DNA from: Takakia lepidozioides
Taxonomy: Eukaryota > Streptophyta > Takakiopsida > Takakiales > Takakiaceae
Assembly (NCBI GenBank): GCA_030704615.1
Contig: CM060731.1
Location: forward strand, 88,518,756 to 88,578,755
DNA: 60,000 nt
Direction: 5' to 3'
Position 1 is the first letter of the stretch; the number at the start of each line of letters is the position of its first letter. Shown here piece by piece: positions 44,901 to 56,793 of this stretch. The notes beneath the pieces were generated by a model. It saw nothing but the letters and a program-made list of their open reading frames with translations, ran no database searches and was not told the DNA's origin. The position numbers were made by a program, and so were the translations under genes.

Positions 44901-46803
44901 CCTGATGAGAGAGGCTGCCCTGCTGTTCCCTTGAGGTGTGGACTCAATGGAGGGAGACCAACACATCTTCGGCCATCGATGAAGACCCATAATCAACGAT
45001 TTGGTCTAGGCCCTTTGGAATGCATTATTTTGCTTCCATGAACTGCTCAAGTGAACTGCTTGAGTGCCGACAATGTTCTGGGATTTTTGACAGGGGGCCT
45101 CCATTTTGTCTTCGAGCTAAAAGTGGTCCCTGAAAGTACACTGAGGAATGCACATGCTTGTGTAGTCACATGGCAGAGCACATGACCAAGACACAGAAAC
45201 CTACATGGTAGCTGCTTGATGAACGTTTCCACCAGAATCCACATATACCAGCTGCCGGGCGAAACATTCATCTGCATTTATAACACACAAGTGCAGAGGG
45301 AAATTTTGTGCTATCGCAAATTGACACCTCAATACCCCTTCTGATGTTCGTAGATCAAAGCTGCACATAGCATACAAGCAGAACTGAGACCTGTAAACTT
45401 AAATCATTTGTGAAGGCATCAATGTGTGAGAGAGATGGAGAAGGAGAGAGGGAGGTCTTGAAAAGACAGCACTTTCCAACTTCCAGTTGAAATAGTCCCA
45501 CTGCCTTGGTTATCTCAAAACCATCTCTTTCAAGCAGACTGGACGAGTGGAGTCAGAAACTAACTCCAATCCTACCACCTCTTACTTTATGCAGAACCCA
45601 CTAATTTGGATTCTGAAACGGCAACATTTCAGCATAAAAACTGAATTACTGAATATGGAGCATGGGACCAGGGACAGGTTAGTAGATGCAAGTGGCAATA
45701 GCTGATACAGAAGTCAAAGCGCAACACAGCAACACTCGAACACCTCCCATGCCTACAGACCAGCACAAAAGAGGACGAGTGGGAGAAAACTTGCAGGTAC
45801 AGATTTTGGGCACATATACTGAGGAAGACAACTTGACACTGCTCCGAAGAGCATGAACTGGCTCTGTGTATGACTTGCCAACTACACTCTCAGGAACCTC
45901 CCATCCTCGAGTTGAGCTCTATTCATAGGGCATAGGATTGTGTCTGTGTATTTAAGAGATTTGCATCTCAAAAGTGCCAGAAGGGGGCTACAAGAACCAG
46001 TAAGGAGCACTTTAGCACTCTTTACTGAACTGGACACTCACCTCAATTAATCGGTTGGGGATTTGACCAGCACTCAGGAAACTCACACCAAAGAAAAATG
46101 TACGGAGCTCATCCCAAAAAGAGACTCTTGGTATACATAGAGATTCCTTGACAAGCTAAGCCTACAACACTCACTTCACACAGAGACAAAAGTGATCCCA
46201 AACTCTAAACAAGCCAGAGACGTTGGACATGAACTTGTACTCAAAGGAACAATCTGCGAACCACAAACCCAGATAAATTACTGATAAAGCCAGATAGGCA
46301 TGTGCCACCTGGCGAGGGCTTACAGTACCTAAACTTTACATTGCCCACCGGATGCCCAGTGAATGTTTCACAAATCTCACTAATGCAAGTAGCTGCCAGT
46401 AAAACATTACACTAAAGCAATCATGTTTTACAAATGGATATACCTTAGTTGATATGCTACCGGTTGCTTTGAGCTTGAACAGGCCTATGCCATCATGTCG
46501 GCTAGTTCCTACCTTGAGGACATTCACAATCCGTAATCAGCGTGGCGTGAGTGCCCATGGCAGGATCACACACTACTATGTAAAATGCTGTCATCCACCC
46601 ATGCACTGTAACATAACTTCTCCACCATAGCCTCTACACATAGCGTCTGAAGATGACCAGTAGCAAATCTACAGAAGAGCCAATACTGTGATGCAGACCG
46701 TGACATTGCATGAATGTCCCTGAGCGACCCCCTGCGTGGATCCAAACGTCAAAGACACGAGGAAAAAGCTATCCGCCAATCCTTCAGCCTTCACCAATCA
46801 AGC
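41971..46803. other. Long stretch without a recognisable gene
   Basis: Frames such as 43350-43649 and 44646-45041 (both plus) have no domain, splice signal or repeat that I recognise. Near 43801 the word ACCCTTAAACGCC resembles the tip of the TTAA-flanked elements, but no partner end is seen. The 45-46.8 kb part downstream of the ABA receptor gene probably includes its 3' region, though no polyadenylation signal could be assigned with confidence. Confidence 0.4.
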
Positions 46804-47376
46804 CTAGGATACTGATAGACGTTCCGTGTCTCTCTGTAACACCAGCTGCTCCACAACCTGACCTAAAGACTTTAGATTACACCTTACAACCGTGTCGACA
46901 AACAATTGAGTCTCTTCCGTCGTGTTGCCCTCGGGCACACCAGCAACGTATGACTCAAGAACCAGGGTCCCCGGCCTCCCATTAACTTCATGCTCATGCA
47001 GAGAGGTGACCGACCAGTAATTGTGCAAGCGATGGCCGCCACCGAGCACTCTAAAACTGAATATATGTTCGACCTCATCCAGTAACTCTAAGCGCTCGAG
47101 ACTGGTGGTAGCAGGGATTCCAGACACCAACCGAACCTCCCGTATGCTACCCACGCCACCGTCACCCTTAATGATGGAACAGCTTTGAATAAACTTCTTG
47201 TAGACCTCTGGCCTGTCAAACCTCCGAACCACCGACCACACAGCCTCAACCGGTGCATCGATAAGCTGCACAAAAATGGAACCGCACTGGAATGGCTCAA
47301 GCTCGTGCGTATGGTAACGGCATATCAGATCCCGCCGGCCTTCTGGAAGACTCTGCAAATCCTGCGACCCTTTCAT
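46804..47376 (-). CDS. PYL: Abscisic-acid receptor, PYR/PYL/RCAR family
   Basis: An intact 190-residue single-exon START-fold protein. Family members bind abscisic acid in the cytosol and nucleus and then inhibit clade-A PP2C phosphatases, releasing SnRK2 kinases. Key positions match PYR1, mostly with the same numbering: the gate loop SGIPA at residues 85-89, the latch HRL at 115-117, the carboxylate-binding Lys (K60 here, K59 in PYR1), E94, Y120, E141 and N167. The hydrophobic C-terminal helix ([21 protein letters not shown]) is present. Normal length is 180-220. The start is the ATG at 47376, giving [10 protein letters not shown]. Ile instead of Leu in the gate is conservative. The [15 protein letters not shown] stretch looks bryophyte-like from memory. 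No intron, stop or frameshift is seen, so I regard it as functional. Confidence 0.95.
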   Translation of the reverse strand: MKGSQDLQSLPEGRRDLICRYHTHELEPFQCGSIFVQLIDAPVEAVWSVVRRFDRPEVYKKFIQSCSIIKGDGGVGSIREVRLVSGIPATTSLERLELLDEVEHIFSFRVLGGGHRLHNYWSVTSLHEHEVNGRPGTLVLESYVAGVPEGNTTEETQLFVDTVVRCNLKSLGQVVEQLVLQRDTERLSVS

Positions 47377-47764
47377 GCCCTTCGTTTTTTCTTCTTAGCA
47401 GCAATCGCATGGTGTCCAGATTCCTGCTCCTACTTAAGCAACCTACTAACCCACCTTCTGACAGTGTCGGACATTTCCATAGACTCAAACTCGAGGTTTC
47501 TCCAGTCCTAGCACGCCCGAGTACTCCGTGCTGGGTCAACGGCATTCACACAAGACACAATCCTCCCAGCTTCTGCTCACATCTCCCCACCCCCGCCACA
47601 AACCCCATCACACCCTTCCATCGCCACAAGCATCACTGCGCAGCCCACTCGGAAGTCGTCACCTCCGCTCGCTGGCACGCTCAATCCCAGGCTCGCAGCG
47701 CAGGGCAGCCTAGTTACTTGTTCGCAGGATTTGTCGTCCCCTCCACCCCAACAACGATGTCATC

Positions 47765-47772
47765 GCACGTGC
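47765..47772. promoter_or_regulatory. G-box/ABRE-like GCACGTGC upstream of the ABA receptor
   Basis: GCACGTGC lies about 390 bp upstream of the ATG. ACGTG cores are bound by ABF/AREB bZIP factors and could give ABA feedback. A single site is weak evidence. Confidence 0.35.
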
Positions 47773-47929
47773 TCTCATCGGTTCCTGCGATTCACAATCT
47801 CCCACGTCGCCGCACTCGATTGGCTGGCAGAGAGATAGAGCACTGTGAGCTCTTCATTGGTCGACGCTGGCTTCTTCCTTTTCTTTCTCTTTTTATTTTA
47901 TTTTTCTCTATTACGGTATGTTTAAATAA

Positions 47930-48010
47930 CCGTTTTTTTTTTAAAACAAAAGGGGACGGAGGCCCTTTCTATTAAAAGATGGAAGAACAAATATGTAACA
48001 AATTCAAGCG
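47930..48010 (-). mobile_element. LINE 3' tail, truncated
   Basis: A T run followed by GGGGACGGAGGCCCTTT is the minus-strand end (poly(A) side) of the same 3' untranslated sequence seen at 51110-51160. It marks a short 5'-truncated LINE insertion about 550 bp upstream of the receptor gene. The far boundary is not clear. Confidence 0.6.
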
Positions 48011-48258
48011 TGAACGTTCCTCATCTTATCTCGATGTTACATTTTGCCACCACTGCAGTAACATCAAAGTGTGAATAGACGTGCTAATTCTAACTACAAA
48101 TCTATGATGTTATATAACCTGTGATATGTTAAAATTAATACCAACATGGCATCGTGGGTTCAATGCTCACTGTTAGCAATGATACATAACAATATCTCAA
48201 CACGGGGTGTTACATTTTTTTTCCTCTGCTCACACTAATTATGGTCATGTTGTGCTCA
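48011..48258. other. No recognisable gene
   Basis: AT-rich DNA between a LINE tail and a Harbinger-type tip. Nothing identified. Confidence 0.35.
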
Positions 48259-49560
48259 GAGCATTCCCACCCTAAACCTGAGCATTCCCACTGTGCTTCA
48301 ATCAAATCGATGAATTGATTTTGTGCTCAGGTTTTATTATTCTCCTTGTGGAAATGGATCCAAGTATGATCGAAACTACACATATGACTCCACCTTTCTT
48401 CATGTCTGATTTCAATGCAAAGACTTTTGTTGCAAGCACGACGTCTTTTTACATGTCAACGGCATTGAACAGCTACAAATTATCTTGTAATTTTTCTCAC
48501 ATTTTTGGGCCCTACCTCGGAGATTGGGTGAAACCTCATAACTCTACATGGTTTTCTATTTCTTTATAGGGCCCACCTCCTAAAAGAGGGCAGTAGTTAC
48601 GAGGCGAAGTGGCTCTAATTAGTTACGCCGGTTTCGACCAGAGTCTTTTTCTTCTGGTTTTATGTTTTCTTGTTCATAAGGTTTGATGCAGACGATCGTT
48701 GGATACAAAATTTCCATATGTCCAAAGAGAGTGTCTTCTACCTATGTGTGATAAGTTGAAACATTTCATTCAAAAACAAGACACCAAATACAAAATGGCA
48801 ATACCAGTTGAAAGTAGGGTATCGTACACTCTTTACAAATTAGCTCAAGGGGCTAACCTACTCATGTGTAGCGAACCATTTTGCAATCGTGAGGTTGTGT
48901 GGTCTGTCAAGATTGTCTTTCGAAATCTCATTGCTTGGCCTATAGCTGGTAGAAAAATGGAGACATTGATGACCGAGTTCAAAAGTTGATGTAGTTTGTC
49001 AAGTGTTCACGAAGCAATCGATGGCACACACATTGCGATCAAAAAACCACCGGGACCATTTGCAGAGGATTACTATTACCACAAAACATGAGGCTACTTG
49101 ATCATGGTTGCACAAAGAGTAGTTGATTGCAACAAAAAATTCACATATATATACATTGGAATGCTAAGAAGTGTCAATGATTTTCGGGTATTGAAGACTT
49201 CTGGACTCTACCGAAAAGCATAATATCAGGGATTATTTACCATGGACATGGGTTCACATGATGGATTTTCTCCCAATCTCCTTGGCAATAAGGGCTACCC
49301 TTGCATTTCTTGAATAATGATGCCACAGAAGAGGGAAATCATTCAATCTTGAAGCTCTTTTACAATCGCAAACGCAGAAGAGGAAGATCTGTAGTCGAAA
49401 ATGCTCTTGGAATCATGAAAAAAACCTTCAGAGAAATGCTTTGCCAAACCAAGCTTCATGTCGCATTGGTTCCAGATGTGTTTACTTGCTGTTGCATCCC
49501 GTATAATCAGATTACAAGGATAGAATGGAAAATGACCTTGAAAGGCTCATGAGAATTATC
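48259..49560 (+). pseudogene. PIF/Harbinger transposase relic (DDE_Tnp_4 type)
   Basis: A Harbinger-like tip, GAGCATTCCCAC, is at 48259. Coding pieces follow. 48699-48989 is the N-terminal helical part (VSYTLYKLAQGANL). Near 49018-49090 is a catalytic region readable as DGTHIAIKKPPGP, DYYYHK. Near 49150-49220 is IGMLRSVNDFRVLKTSGLY, the equivalent of GxPGSxHDxRVLxxS. 49370-49551 is RSVVENALGIMKKTFREML, the VExAFGxLKxRFRxL block. Stops and frame changes separate the pieces, so no active enzyme is possible. The companion Myb-like gene of PIF elements is not seen. Confidence 0.75.
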
Positions 49561-49804
49561 GAGAGAAAAAACCAAGCATTGTCAAGGCCATAATGCAACG
49601 AAGGACCAGAACTTGGCAATAAAATACCAGAAAGGGAATTTATTCAGGGTCAAGAAATATCAGCTATTGAGAAAAGCACTCAATTGGAGATATATCTTGG
49701 TCGTCAACGCAACCTAGCATGACTACATGTGAGTATGCTATTTATTAAGCACTGCCGATGCTATTATTTCATAATCAAATCATCTATAGTTTTCTACAGT
49801 CACA

Positions 49805-50511
49805 CAATGGTACCTACCATAATCCATCGCCTAAGAATCATGAGTGGCTCAGATTCACCCAACATTTACAACTCCATTACATACCGGCTGATTGAGTCAT
49901 GTTTCAGACAAGCGGGACTCAACTACTCTTCACTAAGCCTGCTAGACGACTTCTATCTCAAAAGTTTAGTCCCCTATATGCTAGACTCTCTTGTAAGTAC
50001 TATATGCATTAACAGCTCCGATCACTACCCCGTCTCCCTTATATTTCTCCACACCCTCATCCCTACCCAGCCTACACCACTAACACAACCACCAAACCTT
50101 GAACGCAGAATTATGTCCCCTATACCCTTAGACAACATCACCGCCTTTCAAGCCCATTTCCACCAAAATGTCGCAGATCACATCATCTTTCTGTCCACAA
50201 TTATGTCAGACTGCAACCAGAATCCCACAGTCCACAACTGGATTAGAGCCAAGGACGGCCTTAAATCCATGATGCACCAAATCACCAATATCGTTATTCA
50301 CACATGTTATGACATCCCCCAAACAATTATACGTACAAAACACAATGGTGGCTACCTCACTCGTACACAACGACGCAAATGGACAACCCTCCTTAACACA
50401 TACCACACCATACGACGAGCTCTCACAATCATACCCCAACCCCATTTTATACCTTTGCACCTAGAACGGTGCTTAGACCCGCCCATCATCCGCTTAAACA
50501 CTATACACTAG
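49805..50511 (+). pseudogene. LINE ORF2 endonuclease end and linker
   Basis: The frame contains INSSDHYPVSLIF, the SDHxPV motif that closes the APE-type endonuclease domain of non-LTR elements. About 150 residues of linker with Thr/Arg-rich helices follow (TRTQRRKWTTLL). The reverse transcriptase that should follow is missing: the sequence stops at a CACTA-type end (50508). The start of the endonuclease is also degraded. Confidence 0.6.
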
Positions 50512-50880
50512 AAAGATTTTTGTCTTTTATAACTCATTTTATGACTCCTTTTGAGTCATAACAAACATGAACAACTCTCCGACTTTGACTTGTAAAAGAC
50601 GTGTTACAACAGACAACCAATGGTATTGAACATGCCGGAGATGAAGTAGTACCGGACGGATGTAATATTTACTGATGGGAGATTATTGCAGGATAACCAC
50701 GTGGTGGATTTTCGCTGGCCGTCCGTGACTTTGACTTTTGACTTGACTTTTCGCTATTGAATTGCAAAGCAGCTAATATGCTAATATGCAGTGAGACACA
50801 TACGAGATGTCCACGTGCTTGAACCGTGACAACGCATGTGGGCTTCATTGATTTGGACGTTCAAAGACACGTGGTATCAT
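50508..50880. mobile_element. CACTA-type end with CACGTG motifs
   Basis: CACTAGAAAGATTTTTG at 50508 looks like a CACTA tip. An inverted pair, ATGACTC...GAGTCAT, lies 40 bp inside, like the hairpin near 27190. CACGTG follows at 50698, 50812 and 50868. The opposite end is not identified. Confidence 0.45.
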
Positions 50881-51109
50881 CTCGCTTGACGGATCGGAAC
50901 ATCGTAGTCGTTTACATGACACGATCTGTTAATAGACCAGTAATAGTTTCTACATGCGGAGTGGCCGCAACCACATCCATCAGTAAGCACACACTAATAC
51001 GGAGTGGCAACGTGCACTCCAAACCGGTCGACATGTGTGGCACTTCAAACATAATTGCAATGGAAAGAATGACTTGTAGTAATATTTGTGTAGTTGTCTT
51101 TGTTTTGTT

Positions 51110-53115
51110 TTGTTTTGTTTTTTTAAGAGAAAGGGGACGGAGGCCCTTTTAATCAAATCAATAAACGAGGAAAAAATAACCTCGAGGCCATAAGGAATAC
51201 AGGGCGAGGCCACTTCAAGGCCGCTATTGTCCAAAGCACTAAACCAGAGAGATCAAACAACCAAATATCACGAACAGAGGCCACACAGGCCCTATAGAGA
51301 CCATAGAATAGATAACGAGGCCAAACAAACAAGTAACAAGAACCATGAGCCATTTGCAGCAAAAGAGGCACCAAGCCAGCAAGCAAAAAAAAGAGACATC
51401 TAACAGCCCAAGCAGACTAGATCAACGCTGAGTGTCAAAATCTAAATGAGCTTGAATCTTGGAGCGTCAAAGCTTGCGGCGGCGCCAGCTCACGTTTAGC
51501 GGGTGAAGGCCAGTGATTAGGAGAAGCACCAGGTCCGGGGAGTGCAGGAGGCCCAGATTGTGCCCTCGTCGGAAAGGCCAGTGTAGAAGATTCCCCGCCA
51601 CCCCATGAGATGTTAAAAGTTTTGATGAGCTTGGCGCGTTTATCTTGAGAACATCTGAGAATAGCTGCATTCAAAACCTCCCAAGCCTTGTGCCCTTCTG
51701 TTAGCAAATTGAAAAAAATAACCTGCAAGGAAGCTTGAATGGAGGGAGCAGTGCCACTGTACAATTTTGCACAGCGGGACTTCCAAATCTGCCAAAGAGT
51801 CAACGAACGGAGACAAGCCCAAATATCACAAGTGCACCATAGCTGACCCTGATGTAGGTTGAGAAGGTGGACAGATATGCTGGATGCATCAACTGATTTC
51901 CAAGCCTGGTAAAGGGCTCTAAGATGAGACCATAAAGAAAAAGCAAATCTGCAGCTAAACAAACAATGTTCCAGCGATTCAGAAAGCCCATCAGAACACA
52001 CGGGACAAAGAATTTGGGGGTCATAAGTAGAACCTACTGGCAAAATCCTATTGCCAATTTTCCAGAGAAAGGCCGAGATTTTAGCGGCCCTTTGAGGGGC
52101 CCAAATATGTTTCCAAATATCCTTCCAATTAACAGTGAAAGGCATGATGTGTAACCACTTCGCAGCCCATTTAGCTGTGGGAATATTAAGGCCCAACAAA
52201 GGGAGTAGCCAAGCTTGGCTGAGTAGTTAACCCTTAAATGGGCATAGCCCGTTTTGGGCCTTTCAAATCAGGAAATTTGCAATAACTTATCAGTTACGCC
52301 CAGCCACCTGGGCTAATCTGAACCATTGGACGATTTTCCCTGATCAAGGTCAGGATTCCCGAGTTGCTGCAAATCTGGGTCCCGCGTTTTCTGCGCGAGT
52401 TGGAGCGTGCTTGAAGGTGGCCGTTTGGATTCCATTTTTCCAAAGAGCACTCAACTATGCATTTTTGACCCACTCTGCTTTGACCAAGTGTTAGCAACTC
52501 ATTTTTCGCATTTTGTTTTTTGCAATGGATGTGAAATCCCATCAGGATGAATGAGGAGCAGTTTCAGCTCATTTGGAAATCATCCCATCACCCATTTCTG
52601 CAAATTACTCATTCCAATTTACAATTTTGGTGTGTGGGGCCCAAAGAAAGGGCCTAGTTGCAACGGTGGCATTTTCCGGATTTTCATCCGATTCCCTCAA
52701 AATTGGCATGTACCTGCAGCAAGTAGGTACGCACCTGATATGCGGTCAGAAATTTCAAATTCAAAATTTTCCGAGGATTACAACTTTTTTTGGGCACGGG
52801 GGTCAGGTTTTTTACAAAAGTAAAAAATGACTACTAGGCGTTTAAGGGTTAAAGAAAGGCAACTTTTCAGGCCAATTCCACTCTCCTGGATCAAAGGAAA
52901 GATCAACCAGGGGACAGTTCTTGTACGAGAAAAGCAAAGATGAGCGCGCCCATGGACCAGGCTCACTTGAAGGGTCAGGTAATGGGTCAATCACACCTGA
53001 TCTGCCGTCCACAACCCGAATAGAGTATAGGAGTGACAGTGGCCACGAAATCTCAGCGATGAAAACTAGTCTTCCAGAACTGCGAACCCCAAAACCCAGC
53101 CCATGACCACCCAAT
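51110..53115 (-). pseudogene. L1-type LINE 3' half with zf-RVT domain
   Basis: Read on the minus strand. 53114-52849 holds an acidic linker with the CPLVDLSFDPGEWNWP block typical of plant LINE ORF2 after the reverse transcriptase. After a TTAA-flanked insertion, 52199-51435 gives the zinc-binding zf-RVT region: VNWKDIWKHIWAPQRAAKIS, FLWKIGNRILPVG, CPVCSDGLSESLEHCLFSC. The 3' untranslated region runs to an A-rich tail (a TTTTGTTTTG run near 51095-51125 on the plus strand). It is 5'-truncated, with no reverse transcriptase left in the window. Confidence 0.8.
52231..52848. mobile_element. TTAA-flanked MITE inside the LINE, 618 bp
   Basis: The tips CCCTTAAA and TTTAAGGG are flanked by TTAA (52227-52230, 52849-52852). 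Removing it joins the two LINE coding pieces. The tip is shared with 40449-41285 (CCCTTAA), giving one family with at least two members here. Confidence 0.8.
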
Positions 53116-53159
53116 TCCCCAGAGCAAGAAGAAAGCAGTAAAATGCTTGGGGGATCAGA

Positions 53160-53740
53160 TTCTTTGCAATTTGTTATTTTGTAATTACGGTTTCAACTAG
53201 TTTGCGACTAAGTCGGTAATTCATGTAGTGATGAAAAGCCACTGTAAGTGACGAATTTTATTGCATTTGTCACTCTACGCAGTCAAAGTTGAAGTTGTTT
53301 ATGGCACTTTGGGAAGCTCACATCACTTGTTGGCTATCACTTGGAGAAGAGGTGGAAATCACTCTATTTGAGCACTCCTACTGCCAACAACTATATATCC
53401 GATTGGGAAGACAAGACATTGGCTTGAATAGACTTGTTGTATGTTGCAACCTCCTGCCGAATGGAAGCACACTGTGGGCCTTGTTTGATGAGCCCTACGG
53501 ATAGGGAGAAGTCCCAACAAACCAGCAATTATGAAACAAATCCATGCATATAAAAAAGCTCTTAGTGATCTGAAGAGGGAATGGGGGAATTACAGTTCAA
53601 TGACACAGACAAGGAAACAAAACTAATTTTCAGTCTTTAATTATTAGGAAAGTCTTGTGAAAGGAATGAACAACACACTGGCTCCGGGACAAAAACATAA
53701 ATGTCACTTCCAATTCCAATCACTACAATGGAAACAAGGT
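53160..53740. other. No recognisable gene
   Basis: Short frames only (for example 53289-53504, plus) with no domain recognised. Confidence 0.35.
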
Positions 53741-54790
53741 TTTTTTTACTGTCCATTTCACTATTTTTTTAGGCAAATGTGACCATTTGACTACTAGCAC
53801 TAGCAGTCACAAGCGTCAAGTCGACGACGTCAGTCCCTTACGACTGTCAGAAGTAGGCCCAAATACCAGTGAAAGTGTCAAAATATTTCACTACTACAAT
53901 TATTACAGACGGTGTTATTTGAGTAAGTTCACTAATACCGGTTGACTGGATTTCACATATTAAAAATATTTAACTTTAATTTCTGTATTATCATATAAAA
54001 AGATAGAATTTTATAGTGATCTCTAGATGCGTTTGACTGGTAATGGTGAAATAATAGTGGATAATTTCACGACTATTACTTATCAAAATTTGAAAGGGAG
54101 TCTTTACTACGTATAGTGGTTATTTACACTAGTATGTATAAAGTGAATCTATTTAGTGAAATATATTAGTTAATAGTTTCACTATCTAACACATACATAT
54201 ACATCGGGAACTGAGATATGTTACTATCAGTAGTTAAATTCTTTACTACGTTTAGTTCACTAGATTTCACTATAAAACACTAGTTTATCTGAACCTCAAC
54301 TGATTGTTGGTGTGGTTATAGTGTAGATCCTCCAACCACATTTAAATTTTCCACCTCAAAATCAATAGTGCCGACAATGCGCACATGCATAACATTCCAC
54401 TTAATTTCAAGTATCCAAATATAAGCTTCTTGTGCCACTGCCAATTTGGTTTAGTATCTCATAATCTTGTTTGAGTCTCATCTCTTAAGTTATTAGTGCA
54501 AAATTATATTGCGGACACGAAGTGAAGTATACTATTGCCTGTAGTTGAAATTCAAGCATGTCAAATTTCACTAAGTTTAGTTCATTAGTGCGATAGTTTC
54601 ATTAGAAATCAATTATATACCAGAAAAATATCTAGTGAAATTATTTCACTATACTATATGTAGTCAGGTGTACAACTGCAACAAGCTTTATTAGTTACAG
54701 ATTTTTCACTCAGTGTTGAATATTCACAACTAAAGGTTCACTCCATAGTGAGCATATTTGACTACATAGTTGCTTTAACTTCACTGCTCA
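53740..54790. repeat. AT-rich tract dense in TTTCACTA/TAGTGAAA words
   Basis: TTTCACTA or TTCACTA, in either orientation and with small variants, occurs more than fifteen times over about 1 kb (for example near 53756, 53890, 53930, 54045, 54158, 54178, 54250, 54265, 54570, 54640, 54650, 54738). They are not regularly spaced and not tandem. I see no coding frame, and no terminal repeats could be fixed. Subterminal repeats of a non-autonomous transposon are the best guess. Confidence 0.55.
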
Positions 54791-54929
54791 ATTGACATTA
54801 CTTCTAAATTGTCATTGAGCTGCAGCCTAGAATCTATAGGTGCTACACGTACTTGCAAACCCCCCATGCTTAATATCTAGCTTCATCTTGCGTTCATATA
54901 TTTGAATTTCCACAAAACCTCTTTACCGA

Positions 54930-55020
54930 TGATTCCACCATAGAGCTCTTTGCCATTTTCCAGGTCTGCCAAGACCGCACACATCCTCGTTGTTGCTTGA
55001 ACCATCCTTGTGAGCCTTGT
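54930..55020 (-). pseudogene. Short PPR relic
   Basis: The minus strand encodes a few residues like LENGKELYGGIIGK, matching the corresponding part of the PPR pieces at 8490-8530 and 37080-37130. It is too short to be functional. Confidence 0.4.
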
Positions 55021-56188
55021 GGACCTCTCTCACTGAAGCAGGATCACCATTTTCCACACCTCCTGAGACCCAACCACTGCCAGCAAGACATGATTAAGCA
55101 GAGTTTCAACAAACTAGGACATTAGGGAACCCAATCTCCAACACCTCCCAAGGAGCAAACCCTGTTTGCATAGTGATAGAAGCCCCTGTGGTCTCTGATG
55201 CATCATTAGAACGAGATCCATTGGAGACAGGAACAGGGGTGCCTACAGTTGGTGGATGTGGAAAATCATCACAAGCGGACAAATAGAGCAACTAGTGTAC
55301 ACTGCCCAGGAAACAAGACGGGGGCTAAGCCTGACATAAGAGCTATGGTCGATGTTTGCCGCCCTATGGCACCTGCATTGTTAGAGGCTAGAGACACGGA
55401 ATGATGTGGCATGCATGTAATCAGCAATCTTCATATCCATGATCAGCGATCTGACTTCACTTCACTTGAAGCTGCATTAACTGAGAAGGTTAGATGATTA
55501 CTAAGATGCATACAACTGGCTTCCAACTTCTCCAAGAACTTCCAGCTACTTCATAAATAGAGTCAGACCTAATGATTTGACATGAGGCTGAGGGAAAAAA
55601 ATAGGTTGGATGAAATGGGCCCCAAAATTTATATATTTCAGTTTGACTTGTTCCTTATCTCTCAATCCAAATGATGGTGCCACCAGAATACCAGGTCGAT
55701 TAAGGTGGTGTTTCTTCCAAGGAAAAACTACAGATTCAGAGTTGGCTGCAGCTTTTTGGGGCCGGTGTCCATACTGACAAGGCCCTGTGGACGTTAGCTC
55801 TGACACACAGTTGCAGTTTGGCTCATGCTGCTAACTCTTCCAGAGCCGGTTTAGAACCAATCTGATACTACAATGGTCCTCGTGCCCAAATGATAATCTA
55901 GTGCTACATTAAGGTCTACCATTGCCATCATGCTACCAGGGTTTTCCCAATAAAAATTCTATCCATCAGCAGAGAAACCGCCAAATCAAAGACAACCCAT
56001 AAACCCCCTCGCATCTCCCTTCGAATTTGGAATGAAGCCCCTAGAAGTGCGGTTGGGGAGGATTTGACGGGGCCCCGCCGGAGGCTGCCTGAATCCGGAG
56101 ACAGTACCGTCAGATCGACTACTGTTTTCCGATCAAAAACAAATATTAGAAGCCCCTCCAAGGTTGCGGGGGAGAGAGAGAGAGAGAG
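55021..56188. other. No recognisable gene; upstream region of the 56.2-kb gene
   Basis: Several short frames without domains. The last 100 bp end in a GAGAGAGAGAGAG run directly before the ATG at 56189. GA repeats are common in plant 5' untranslated regions, so this may be the leader of that gene. Confidence 0.4.
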
Positions 56189-56419
56189 ATGGCCTCGGAC
56201 GGCTCGGCTATGGTGGAGGTTTCCAGACAAGTGCTGGTGGGAGTTTTCATTACCTCCTTCCTGGGTTTACTCGTAGTTTTGATTCTCGGTCTATTGCGGC
56301 AGAAGCGGAGCGAAGAACCTCCATCGAGTGTGCCGACCATTCCAGGTCCCCAGCAGTCCGTCGTTTCTTCCAAGAAGAATGTATCCAATCCGAAGCAGCG
56401 TTCTCTTGCTGCGGAAAAG
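56189..56419 (+). CDS. First exon of an unrecognised membrane-anchored protein
   Basis: The ATG at 56189 follows a GA-rich leader. The exon gives 77 residues: a short polar N terminus, one clear transmembrane helix (VLVGVFITSFLGLLVVLILG), basic residues just after it (RQKR), then a Ser/Pro/Lys-rich stalk. It ends AAG/GTTTGT, a good donor. The layout suggests a signal anchor with the bulk of the protein on the cytosolic side, as in ER-anchored reductases or acyl-CoA-binding proteins, but I cannot identify the family. A probable second exon (56794 to about 56870) continues in phase. The rest is missing where a LINE begins. Confidence 0.5.
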
Positions 56420-56793
56420 GTTTGTTTGTTTGTTTTTGTTTTAATTTCCACCTGGTCTTGATGGATTGAATGATTGATGAATCCCCTAAAGGAATTGGGA
56501 CTGCGATCGGATGAAGAGGTTGTGGAAGCAATAACACGATCCGTTCATGGTCGAGGTTTTGTCATGTTTACAAAATCTCTATAACGAGGATATTCAAATG
56601 AATTCACACAAACAGTGAATAAGTAGTCCAAGGAGTATTTGAGTACTCTTCTGGGGGTTTGCTGGCTTCTTCGTTCGCATCTATGCGACTAGATCGAAGC
56701 ATCGATTTCCACCAAACACTTGTATCTGTATTTTTCTTTTGGCAATGATCGAATTATTTGTAGCTTAGCCTTAGATGATGTCTAGCTAATCAG

